This document shows positions 1-11,017 of a stretch of 64,000 nt of DNA, piece after piece. The stretch lies in the NCBI RefSeq assembly GCF_029227915.1, contig NC_079876.1:7504001-7568000 (forward strand), in the 5' to 3' direction. Every line of letters starts with the position of its first letter. Position 1 is the stretch's first letter. The position numbers and the translations under genes were made by a program. A model generated the notes under the pieces. The model did not search any database. It worked only from the letters and a program-made list of their open reading frames with translations, and was not told where the DNA came from. This DNA is from Hydractinia symbiolongicarpus (taxonomy: Eukaryota > Cnidaria > Hydrozoa > Anthoathecata > Hydractiniidae).

Positions 1-1410
1 GAAAACTACAAGTCTCATGCGTTTTAGTGGTGAAAAAATAATTTAAAAAATCGTTTTGGAAATGAGTTTACTCACAGGGTACTTTCTTTGTATACATTCG
101 ACTATACGGGCCAAGCCCGGGATTTACGGGAAATCGCGGGTTTTCGATTGCCGGCGATTAAACCATTTTCATTAAGCGTCGCATCAAAAATGAAAACATT
201 TCTGAAAACTACAAGTCTCATGCATTTTAGTGGTGAAAAAATAATTTAAAAATTCGTTCGGGAAATGAGTTTACTCACTGGGTACTTTTCTTGTATACTT
301 TTGACTATACGGGCCGAGTCCGGGATTTACGGGAAATCGCGGGTTTTCGTTTGCCGGCGATTAAACTTCTTTCATTCAGCGTCTCATCAAAAATGAAAAC
401 ATTTTTAAAAACTACAAGTCTCATGGGCTTTAGTGGTGAGATAATAATTTAAAAAATCGTTTGGGAAATGAGTTTACTCCCTGGGTACTTTCTTTGTATA
501 CTTTTGACTATACGGGCCTAGTCCGGGATTTACGGGAAATCGCAGGTTTTCGTTTGCAGGCGATTAAACTTCTTTTATTCAGCGTCTCATCAAAAATGAA
601 AACATTTTTGAAAACTACAAGTCTCATGCGTTTTAGTGGTGAAAAATAATTTAAAAATTCGTTCGGGAAATGAGTTTATTCACTGGGTACTTTTCTTGTA
701 TACTTTTGACTATACGGGCCGAGTCCGGGATTTACGGGAAATCGCGGGTTTTCGTTTGCCGGCGATTAAACTTCTTTCATTCAGCGTCTCATCACAAATG
801 AAAACATTTTTAAAAACTACAAGTCTCATGGGCTTTAGTGGTGAAATAATAATTTAAAAAATCGTTTGGGAAATGAGTTTACTCCCTGGGTACTTTCTTT
901 GTATACTTTTGACTATACGGGCCTAGTCCGGGATTTACGGGAAATCGCAGGTTTTCGTTTGCAGGCGATTAAACTTCTTTTATTCAGCGTCTCATCAAAA
1001 ATGAAAACATTTTTGAAAACTACAAGTCTCATGCGTTTTAGTGGTGAAAAAATAATTTAAAAAACCGTTCGGGAAATGAGTTTACACCCTGGGTACTCTC
1101 TTTGTATACTTTTGACTATACGGGCTGAGTCCGGGAGTTACGGGAAATCGCAGGTTTTCGTTTGCAGGCGATTAAACTTCTTTTATTCAGCGTCTCATCA
1201 AAAATGAAAACATTTTTGAAAACTACAAGTCTCATGCGTTTTAGTGGTGAAAAAATAATTTAAAAAATCGTTGGGGAAATGAGTTTACACCTTGGGTACT
1301 CTCTTTGTATACTTTTGACTATACGGGCCGACTCCGGGATTTACGGGAAATCGCAGGTTTTCGTTTGCCGGCGATTAAACTTCTTTTATTCAGCGTCTCA
1401 TCAAAAATGA
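1..1410 (+). repeat. Higher-order block A, copy 1 (about 7 monomers)
   Basis: Matches 12994-14404 at an offset of 12993-12994 bp, with the same succession of subtypes: a monomer with ACATTCGACTATACGG and CATTAAGCG, one with CACTGGGTACTTTTC, one with GGCCTAGTCC, and so on to the ACACCTTGGGTACTCTC monomer at 1272. Only scattered single-base differences were noticed (for example CGCGGG at 338 versus CGTGGG in the copy). It continues off the left edge. Confidence 0.8.
995..1016. repeat. Representative intramonomer dyad (hairpin-capable)
   Basis: Perfect inverted repeat with 9-bp arms TCAAAAATG and CATTTTTGA around an AAAA loop. The same element occurs in most monomers of both arms. A frequent variant, where the following G is A, shortens the arms to 7 bp. 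It is AT-rich and could extrude as a small cruciform or form a hairpin in single-stranded DNA or RNA. Short dyads are reported to be enriched in centromeric satellites that lack CENP-B sites, but a function here is inference. Confidence 0.8.
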
Positions 1411-4400
1411 AAACATTTTTGAAAACTACAAGTCTCATGCGTTTTAGTGGTGAAAAAATAATTTAAAAATTCGTTAGGGAAATGAGTTTACTCCCTGGGT
1501 ACTTTCCTTGTATACTTTTGACTATACCGGCCGAGACCGGGATTTACGGGAAATTGCGGGTTTTCGTTGCCGGCGATTAAACTTCTTTTATTCAGCGTCT
1601 CTTCAAAAATGAAAACATTTTTAAAAACTACAAGTCTCATGGGCTTTAGTGTTGAAATAATAATTTAAAAAATCGTTTGGGAAATGAGTTTACTCCCTGG
1701 GTACTTTCTTTGTATACTTTTGACTATACGGGCCCAGTCCGGGGTTTACGGAAAATCGCGGGTTTTCGTTTGCCGGCGATTAAACTTCTTTCATTCAGCG
1801 TCTCATCAAAAATGAAAACATTTTTAAAAACTACAAGTCTGATGGGCTTTAGTGGTGAGATAATAATTTAAAAAATCGTTTGGGAAATGAGTTTACTCCC
1901 TGGGTACTTTCTTTGTATACTTTTGACTATACGGGCCTAGTCCGGGATTTACGGGAAATCGCAGGTTTTCGTTTGCAGGCGATTAAACTTCTTTTATTCA
2001 GCGTCTCATCAAAAATGAAAACATTTTTGAAAACTACAAGTCTCATGCGTTTTAGTGGTGAAAAAATAATTTAAAAATTCGTTCGGGAAATGAGTTTACT
2101 CACTGGGGACTTTTCTTGTATACTTTTGACTATACGGGCCGAGTCCGGGATTTAATGGAAATCGCGGGTTTTCGTTTGCCGGCGATTAAACTTCTTTCAT
2201 TCAGCGTCTCATCAAAAATGAAAACGTTTTTAAAAACTACAAGTCTCATGGGCTTTAGTGGTGAAAAAATAATTTAAAAAATCGTTTGGGAAATGAGTTT
2301 ACTCCCTGGGTACTTTCCTTGTATACTTTTGACTATACGGGGCGAGTCCGGGATTTACGGGAAATCGCAGGTTTTCGTTTGCCGGCGATTAAACTTCTTT
2401 TATTCAGCGTCTCAGCAAAAATAAAAACATTTTTGAAAACTACAAGTCTCATGCGTTTTAGTGGTGAAAAAATAATTTAAAAAATCGTTCGGGAAATGAG
2501 TTTACTCCCTGGGTACTTTCTTTGTATACTTTTGACTATACGGGCCGAGTCCGGGATTTACGGGAAGTCGCGGGTTTTCGTTTGCCGGCGATTAAACTTC
2601 TTTTATTCAGCTTCTAATCAAAAATGAAAATATTTTTAAATACTACAAGTCTTATGGGCTTTAGTGGTGAAATAATAATTTAAAAAATCGTTCGGGAAAT
2701 GAGTTTACACCCTGGGTACTTTCTTTGTATACTTTTGACTATACGGGCCGAATCCGAGATTTACGGGAAATCGCAGTTTTTCGTTTGCCGGCGATTAAAC
2801 TTCTTTTATTCAGCGTCTCATGAAAAATGAAAACATTTTTAAAAACTACAAGTCTCATGGGCTTTAGTGGTGAAATAATAATTTAAAAAATCGTTCGGGA
2901 AATGAGTTTACACCCCGGGTACTTTCTTTGTATACTTTTGACTATACGGGCCGAGTCCGGGATTTACGGGAAATCGCAGGTTTTCGTTTGCCAGCGATTA
3001 AACTTCTTTTATTCAGCGTCTCATCAAAAATGAAAACATTTTTGAAAACTACAAGTCTCATGCGTTTTATTGGTGAAAAAATAATTTAAAAAATCGTTCC
3101 GGAAATGAGTTTACACCCTGGGTACTTTCTTTGTATACTTTTGACTATACGGGCCGAGACCGGGATTTACGGGAAATCGCGGGTTTTCGTTTGCCGGCGA
3201 TTAAACTTATTTTATTCAGCGTCTCATCAAAAATGAAAACATTTTTAAAAACTACAAGTCTCATAGGCTTTAGTGGTGAAATAATAATTTAAATAATCGT
3301 TTGGGAAATGAGTTTACTCCCTGGGTACTTTCTTTGTATACTTTTGAATATACGGGCCGAGTCCGGGATTTACGAGAAATCGGGGGTTTTCGTTTGCGGG
3401 CGATTAAACTTCTTTTATTCAGCGTCTCATCAAAAATGAAAACATTTTTGAAAACTACAAGTCTCATGCGTTTTAGTGGTGAAAAAATAATTTAAAAAAT
3501 CGTTCCGGAAATGAGTTTACACCCTGGGTACTTTCTTTGTATACTTTTGACTATACGGGCCGAGACCGGGATTTACGGGAAATCGCGGGTTTTCGTTTGC
3601 CGGCGATTAAACTTATTTTATTCAGCGTCTCATCAAAAATGAAAACATTTTTAAAAACTACAAGTCTCATAGGCTTTAGTGGTGAAATAATAATTTAAAT
3701 AATCGTTTGGGAAATGAGTTTACTCCCTGGGTACTTTCTTTGTATACTTTTGAATATACGGGCCGAGTCCGGGATTTACGAGAAATCGCGGGTTTTCGTT
3801 TGCGGGCGATTAAACTTCGTTTATTCAGCGTCTCATCAAAAATGAAAACATTTTTAAAAACTACAAGTCTCATGGGCTTTAGTGGTGAAATAATAATTTA
3901 AATAATCGTTTGGGAAATGAGTTTACTCCCTGGGTTCTTTCTTTGTATACTTTTGACTATACGGGCCGAGTCCGGGATTTACGGGAAATCGCAGGTTTTC
4001 GTTTGCCGGCGATTAAACTTCTTTTATTCAGCGTCTCATCAAAAATGAAAACATTTTTGAAAACTGCAAGTCTCATGCGTTTTAGTGGTGAAAAAATAAT
4101 TTAAAAAATCGTTCGAGAAATGAGTTTACACCCTGGGTATTTTCTTTGTATACTTTTGACTATACGGGCCAAGTCCTGGATTTACGGGAAATCGCAGGTT
4201 TTCGTTTGCCGGCGATTAAACCACTTTCATTAGCCGTCTCATCAAAAATGAAAAGATTTCTGAAAAATACAAGTCTCATGCGTTTTAGTGGTGAAAGAAT
4301 AATTTAAAAAATCGTTCGGGAAATGAGTTTACTCCCTGGGTACTTTCTTAGTATACTTTTGACTATACGGGCCGAGTCCGGGATTTACGGGAAATCGCGG

Positions 4401-5030
4401 GTTTTCGTTTGCCGGCGATTAAACTTTTTTTATTCAGCGTCTCATCAAAAATGAAAACATTTTTGAAAACTACAAGTCTCATGCGTTTTAGTGGTGAAAA
4501 AATAAATTAAAAAATCGTTCGGGAAATGAGTTTACTCCCTGGGTACTATCTTTGTATACTTTTGACTATACGGGCCAAGCCCGGGATTTACGGGAAATCG
4601 CGGGTTTTCGTTTGCCGGCGATTAAACTTCTTTTATTCAGCGTCTCATCAAAAATGAAAACATTTTTGAAAACTACAAGTCTCATGCGTTTTAGTGGTGA
4701 ATAAAAAATTTAAAAAATCGTTCGGGAAATGAGTTTACTTCCTGGGTACTTTCTTTGTATACATTCCACTATACGGGCCGAGCCCGGGATTTACGGGATA
4801 TCGCGGGATTTCGTTTGCCGGCGATTAAACTTCTTTTATTCAGCGTCTCATGAAAAATGAAAACATTTTTAAAAACTACAAGTCTCATGGGCTATAGTGG
4901 TGAAATAATAATTTAAAAAATCGTTCGGGAAATGAGTTTACACCCCGGGTACTTTCTTTGTATACTTTTGACTATACGGGCCGAGTCCGGGATTTACGGG
5001 AAATCGCAGGTTTTCGTTTGCCGGCGATTA
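1110..5030 (+). repeat. Higher-order block B, copy 1 (about 19 monomers)
   Basis: Recognised by a rare ordered set of variants: the GGGAGTTACGGG monomer (1069), ACACCTTGGG (1272), CGTTAGGG with CTATACCGGCCGAGACC (1475), CTGGGGACTTTTC (2083), CAGCAAAAATAAAAAC (2286), CAGCTTCTAATC (near 2609), CGTTCCGG (3098), TTTTGAATATACGG (3301, repeated at 3707), CTGGGTATTTTC (4113) and TTTCTTAGTATAC (4316). The same order is found at 15.5-19.5 kb and 20.7-24.9 kb. This copy carries a private two-monomer duplication (3301-3706 versus 3707-4112 in phase). Boundaries are approximate. Confidence 0.75.
2286..2488 (+). repeat. Representative plus-strand monomer (203 bp)
   Basis: Typical full-length monomer used as phase reference: it begins at the TTGGGAAATG landmark and ends before the same landmark at 2489. 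Order inside it: GTTTACTCCCTGGG, GTATAC, the GC-rich CCGGGATTTACGGG, the GCCGGC palindrome inside TTTGCCGGCGATT, a dyad centre (here slightly degenerate, CAGCAAAAATAAAAAC), CTACAAGTCTCATG and the AT-rich hinge. Close relatives of this particular variant begin at 17105 and 21976, which identifies them as copies of the same higher-order repeat. Confidence 0.95.
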
Positions 5031-6950
5031 AACTTCTTTTATTCAGCGTCTCATCAAAAATGAAAACATTTTTGAAAACTACAAGTCTCATGCGTTTTAG
5101 TGGTGAAAAAAAAAATTTAAAAAATCGTTCGGGAAATGAGTTTACTTCCTGGGTACTTTCTTTGTATACATTCGACTATACCGGCCAAGCCCGGGATTTA
5201 CGGGAAATCGCGAGATTTCGTTTGCCGGCGATTAAACCTCTTTTAATAAGCGTCTCATCAAAAATGAAAACATTTTTAAAAACTACAAGTCTCATGGACT
5301 TTAGTGGTGAAATAATAATTTAAAAAATCGTTCGGGAAATGAGTTTACTCCCTGGGTTCTTTCTTTGTATACTTTTGACTATACGGGCCGAGTCCGGGAT
5401 TTACGGGAAATCGCAGGTTTTCGTTTGCCGGCGATTAAACTTCTTTTATTCAGCGTCTCATCAAAAATGAAAACATTTTAAAAAACTACAAGTCTCATGG
5501 GCTTTAGTGGTAAAATAATAATTTAAAAAATCGTTTGGGAAATGAGTTTACTCCCTGGGTACTTTCTTTGTATACTTTTGACTATATGGGCCGAGTCCGG
5601 GATTTACGGGAAATCGCAGGTTTTCGTTTGCCGGCGATTAAACTTCTTTTATTCAGCGTCTCATCAAAAATGAAAACATATTTGAAAACTGCAAGTCTCA
5701 TGCGTTTTAGTGGTGAAAAAATAATTTAAAAAATCGTTCGAGAAATGAGTTTACACCCTGGGTATTTTCTTTGTATACTTTTGACTATACGGGCCAAGTC
5801 CTGGATTTACGGGAAATCGCAGGTTTTCGTTTGCCGGCGAGTAAACCACTTTCATTAGCCGTCTCATCAAAAATGAAAAGATTTCTGAAAAATACAAGTC
5901 TCATGCGTTTTAGTGGTGAAAGAATAATTAAAAAAATCGTTCGGGAAATGAGTTTACTCCCTGGTTACTTTCTTAGTATACTTTTGACTATACGGGCCGA
6001 ATCCGGGATTTACGGGAAATCGCGGGTTTTCGTTTGCCGGCGATTAAACTTTTTTTATTCAGCGTCTCATCAAAAGTGAAAACATTTTTGAAAACTACAA
6101 GTCTCATGCGTTTTAGTGGTGAAAAAATAAATTAAAAAATCGTTCGGGAAATGAGTTTACTCCCTGGGTACTATCTTTGTATACTTTTGACTATACGGGC
6201 CAAGCCCGGGATTTACGGGAAATCGCGGGTTTTCGTTTGCCGGCGATTAAACTTCTTTTATTCAGCGTCTCATCAAAAATGAAAACATTTTTGAAAACTA
6301 CAAGTCTCATGCGTTTTAGTGGTAAATAAAAAATTTAAAAAATCGTTCGGGAAATGAGTTTACTTCCTGGGTACTTTCTTTGTATACATTCCACTATACG
6401 GGCCGAGCCCGGGATTTACGGGATATCGCGGGATTTCGTTTGCCGGCGATTAAACTTCTTTTATTCAGCGTCTCATGAAAAATGAAAACATTTTTAAAAA
6501 CTACAAGTCTCATGGGCTATAGTGGTGAAATAATAATTTAAAAAATCGTTCGGGAAATGAGTTTACACCCCGGGTACTTTCTTTGTATACTTTTGACTAT
6601 ACGGGCCGAGTCCGGGATTTACGGGAAATCGCAGGTTTTCGTTTGCCGGCGATTAAACTTCCTTTATTCAGCGTCTCATCAAAAATGAAAACATTTTTGA
6701 AAACTACAAGTCTCATGCGTTTTAGTGGTGAAAAAAAAAATTTAAAAAATCGTTCGGGAAATGAGTTTACTTCCTGGGTACTTTCTTTGTATACATTCGA
6801 CTATACCGGCCAAGCCCGGGATTTACGGGAAATTGCGAGATTTCGTTTGCCGGCGATTAAACCTCTTTTAATAAGCGTCTCATCAAAAATGAAAACATTT
6901 TTAAAAACTACAAGTCTCATGGACTTTAGTGGTGAAATAATAATTTAAAA
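4000..6950 (+). repeat. Tandem higher-order repeat, 8 monomers (1625 bp)
   Basis: Monomers at 4113, 4316, 4519, 4722, 4925 and 5129 recur at 5738, 5941, 6144, 6347, 6550 and 6754, each 1625 bp away, with matching variants (CTGGGTATTTTC, TTTCTTAGTATAC, CTGGGTACTATC, ACATTCCACTATACGG, ACCCCGGGTAC, and CTATACCGGCCAAGCCC). The extra base over 8 x 203 comes from an A-run insertion near 5107, repeated near 6732. Confidence 0.8.
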
Positions 6951-9140
6951 AATCGTTCGGGAAATGAGTTTACACCCCGGGTACTTTCTTTGTATACTTT
7001 TGACTATACGGGCCGAGTCCGGGATTTACGGGAAATCGCAGGTTTTCGTTTGCCGGCGATTAAACTTCTTTTATTCAGCGTCTCATCAAAAATGAAAACA
7101 TTTTTGAAAACTACAAGTCTCATGCGTTTTAGTGGTGAAAAAATAATTTAAAAAATCGTTCGGTAAATGAGTTTACTCCCTGGGTACTTTCTTTTTATAC
7201 TTTTGACTATGGGGGCCGAGTCCGGGGTTTACGGGAAATGGCGGGTTTTCGTTTGCCGGCGATTAAACTTCTTTTATTTAGCGTCTCATCAAAAATGAAA
7301 ACATTTTTGAAAACTACAAGTCTCAAGCGTTTTAGTGGTGAAATAATAATTCAAAAAATCGTTTGGGAAATTAGTTTACTCCCTGGGTACTTTCTTTGTA
7401 TACATTCGACTATACGGGCCGAGCCCGGGATTTACGGGAAATCGCGGGATTTCGTTTGCCGGCGATTAAACTTCTTTTATTCAGCGTCTCATCAAAAATG
7501 AAAACATTTTTAAAAACTACAAGTCTCATGGACTTTAGTGGTGAAATAATAATTTAAAAAATCGTTCGGGAAATGAGTTTACACCCCGGGTACTTTCTTT
7601 GTATACTTTTGACTATACGGGCCGAGTCCGGGATTTACGGGAAATCGCGGGTTTTCGTTTGCCGGCGATTAAACTTCTTTTATTCAGCGTCTCATCAAAA
7701 ATGAAAACATTTTTAAAAACTACAAGTCTCATGGGCTTTAGTGGTGAAATAATAATTTAAAAAATCGTTTGGGAAATGAGTTTACTCCCTGGGTACTTTC
7801 TTTGTATACTTTTGACTATACGGGCCGAGTCCGGGAGTTACGGGAAATCGCAGGTTTTCGTTTGCAGGCGATTAAACTTCTTTTATTCAGCGTCTCATCA
7901 AAAATGAAAACATTTTTGAAAACTACAAGTCTCATGCGTTTTAGTGGTGAAAAAAAAAATTTAAAAAATCGTTCGGGAAATGAGTTTACTTCCTGGGTAC
8001 TTTCTTTGTATACATTCGACTATACCGGCCAAGCCCGGGATTTAAGGGAAATCGCGAGATTTCGTTTGCCGGCGATTAAACCTCTTTTAATAAGCGTCTC
8101 ATCAAAAATGAAAACATTTTTAAAAACTACAAGTCTCATGGACTTTAGTGGTGAAATAATAATTTAAAAAATCGTTCGGGAAATGAGTTTACACCCCGGG
8201 TACTTTCTTTGTATACTTTTGACTATACGGGCCGAGTCCGGGATTTACGGGAAATCGCAGGTTTTCGTTTGCCGGCGATTAAACTTCTTTTATTCAGCGT
8301 CTCATCAAAAATGAAAACATTTTTGAAAACTACAAGTCTCATGCGTTTTAGTGGTGAAAAAATAATTTAAAAAATCGTTCGGTAAATGAGTTTACTCCCT
8401 GGGTACTTTCTTTTTATACTTTTGACTATGGGGGCCGAGTCCTGGGTTTACGGGAAATGGCGGGTTTTCGTTTGCCGGCGATTAAACTTCTTTTATTTAG
8501 CGTCTCATCAAAAATGAAAACATTTTTGAAAACTACAAGTCTCAAGCGTTTTAGTGGTGAAATAATAATTCAAAAAATCGTTTGGGAAATTAGTTTACTC
8601 CCTGGGTACTTTCTTTGTATACATTCGACTATACGGGCCGAGCCCGGGATTTACGGGAAATCGCGGGATTTCGTTTGCCGGCGATTAAACTTCTTTTATT
8701 CAGCGTCTCATCAAAAATGAAAACATTTTTAAAAACTACAAGTCTCATGGACTTTAGTGGTGAAATAATAATTTAAAAAATCGTTCGGGAAATGAGTTTA
8801 CACCCCGGGTACTTTCTTTGTATACTTTTGACTATACGGGCCGAGTCCGGGATTTACGGGAAATCGCGGGTTTTCGTTTGCCGGCGATTAAACTTCTTTT
8901 ATTCAGCGTCTCATCAAAAATGAAAACATTTTTAAAAACTACAAGTCTCATGGGCTTTAGTGGTGAAATAATAATTTAAAAAATCGTTTGGGAAATGAGT
9001 TTACTCCCTGGGTACTTTCTTTGTATACTTTTGACTATACGGGCCGAGTCCGGGAGTTACGGGAAATCGCAGGTTTTCGTTTGCAGGCGATTAAACTTCT
9101 TTTATTCAGCGTCTCATCAAAAATGAAAACATTTTTGAAA
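6700..9140 (+). repeat. Tandem higher-order repeat, 6 monomers (1219 bp)
   Basis: Two adjacent copies, about 6700-7920 and 7920-9140. Shared rare features include TTTTTATACTTTTG with GACTATGGGGGCC (near 7194 and 8413), GGGAAATTAGTTTAC (7366 and 8585), TCTCAAGCGTTTTAG and the GGGAGTTACGGG monomer (7769 and 8988). A third relative of the GACTATGGGGGCC monomer is at 25224. Confidence 0.8.
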
Positions 9141-10690
9141 ACTACAAGTCTCATGCGTTTTAGTGGTGAAAAAATAATTTAAAAAATCATTCGGGAAATG
9201 AGTTTACACCCTGGGTACTCTCTTTGTATACTTTTACCTATACGGGCGGAGTCCGGGATTTACGGGAAATCGCAGGTTTTCGTTTGCCGGCGATTAAACT
9301 TCTTTTATTCAGCGTCTCATCAAAAATGAAAACATTTTTGAAAACTACAAGTCTCATGCGTTTTAGTGGTGAAAAAATAATTTAAAAATTCGTTAGGGAA
9401 ATGAGTTTACTCCCTGGGTACTTTCCTTGTATACTTTTGACTATACCGGCCGAGACCGGGATTTACGGGAAATTGCGGGTTTTCGTTTGCCGGCGATTAA
9501 ACTTCTTTTATTCAGCGTCTCATCAAAAATGAAAACATTTTTAAAAACTACAAGTCTCATGGGCTTTAGTGGTAAAATAATAATTTAAAAAATCGTTTGG
9601 GAAATGAGTTTACTCCCTGGGTACTTTCTTTGTGTACTTTTGACTATACGGGCCGAGTCCGGGGTTTACGGGAAATCGCGGGATTTCGTTTGCCGGCGAT
9701 TAAACTTCTTTTATTCAGCGTCTCATGAAAAATGAAAACATTTTTAAAAACTACAAGTCTCATGGGCTTTAGTGGTGAAATAATAATTTAAAAAATCGTT
9801 CGGGAAATGAGTTTACACCCCGGGTACTTTCTTTGTATACTTTTGACTATACGGGCCGAGTCCGGGATTTACGGGAAATCGCGGGTTTTCGTTTGCCGGC
9901 GATTAAACTTCTTTTATTCAGCGTCTCATCAAAAATGAAAACATTTTTAAAAACTACAAGTCTCATGGGCTTTAGTGGTGAAATAATAATTTAAAAAATC
10001 GTTTGGGAAATGAGTTTACTCCCTGGGTACTTTCTTTGTATACTTTTGACTATACGGGCCGAGTCCGAGAGTTACGGGAAATCGCAGGTTTTCGTTTGCA
10101 GGCGATTAAACTTCTTTTATTCAGCGTCTCATCAAAAATGAAAACATTTTTGAAAACTACAAGTCTCATGCGTTTTAGTGGTGAAAAAATAATTTAAAAA
10201 ATCATTCGGGAAATGAGTTTACACCCTGGGTACTCTCTTTGTATACTTTTACCTATACGGACCGAGTCCGGGATTTACGGGAAATCGCAGGTTTTCGTTT
10301 GCCGGCGATTAAACTTCTTTTATTCAGCGTCTCATCAAAAATGAAAACATTTTTGAAAACTACAAGTCTCATGCGTTTTAGTGGTGAAAAAATAATTTAA
10401 AAATTCGTTAGGGAAATGAGTTTACTCCCTGGGTACTTTCCTTGTATACTTTTGACTATACCGGCCGAGACCGGGATTTACGGGAAATTGCGGGTTTTCG
10501 TTTGCCGGCGATTAAACTTCTTTTATTCAGCGTCTCATCAAAAATGAAAACATTTTTAAAAACTACAAGTCTCATGGGCTTTAGTGGTAAAATAATAATT
10601 TAAAAAATCGTTTGGGAAATGAGTTTACTCCCTGGGTACTTTCTTTGTATACTTTTGACTATACGGGCCGAGTCCGGGGTTTACGGGAAA
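8760..10690 (+). repeat. Tandem higher-order repeat, 5 monomers (1015 bp)
   Basis: Monomers at 8785, 8988, 9191 and 9397 recur at about 9800, 10003, 10206 and 10412. Diagnostic variants: CATTCGGGAAATGAG with TTTTACCTATACGG (9191 and 10206), and CGTTAGGG with CTATACCGGCCGAGACC (9397 and 10412). Copies differ by single bases, for example GGAGTTACGGG preceded by CCG versus CGA. Confidence 0.75.
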
Positions 10691-11017
10691 TGGCGGGTTT
10701 TCGTTTGCCGGCGATTAAACTTCTTTTATTCAGCGTCTCATCAAAAATGAAAACATTTTTGAAAATCACAAGTCTCAAGCGTTTTAGTGGTGAAAAGATA
10801 ATTTCAAAAATCGTTTTGGAAATGAGTTTACTCACAGGGTACTTTCTTTGTATACATTCGACTATACGGGCCAAGCCCGGGATTTACGGGAAATCGCGGG
10901 TTTTCGTTTGCCGGCGATTAAACCACTTTCATTAAGCGTCTCATCAAAAATGAAAACATTTCTGAAAACTACAAGTCTCATGCGTTTTAGTGGTGAAAAA
11001 ATAATTTAAAAATTCGT

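Noticed and set aside
461-655. Promoter or ribosome-binding site upstream of the recurrent frame
   Set aside because: The AT-rich hinge could mimic a TATA-like or purine-rich site, but it is identical in position in every monomer and no transcription signal can be supported from sequence alone.
2370-2395. CENP-B box-like match at TTCGTTTGCCGGCGA
   Set aside because: Only the TTCGTT start resembles the mammalian box. The essential A and CGGG positions do not line up.
3270-3467. 65-codon ATG-initiated frame on the minus strand, MRLVVFKNVFIFDETLNK at its start
   Set aside because: It is the complement of the common plus-strand frame in the same monomer. Openness on both strands is a property of the repeat, not evidence of two genes.
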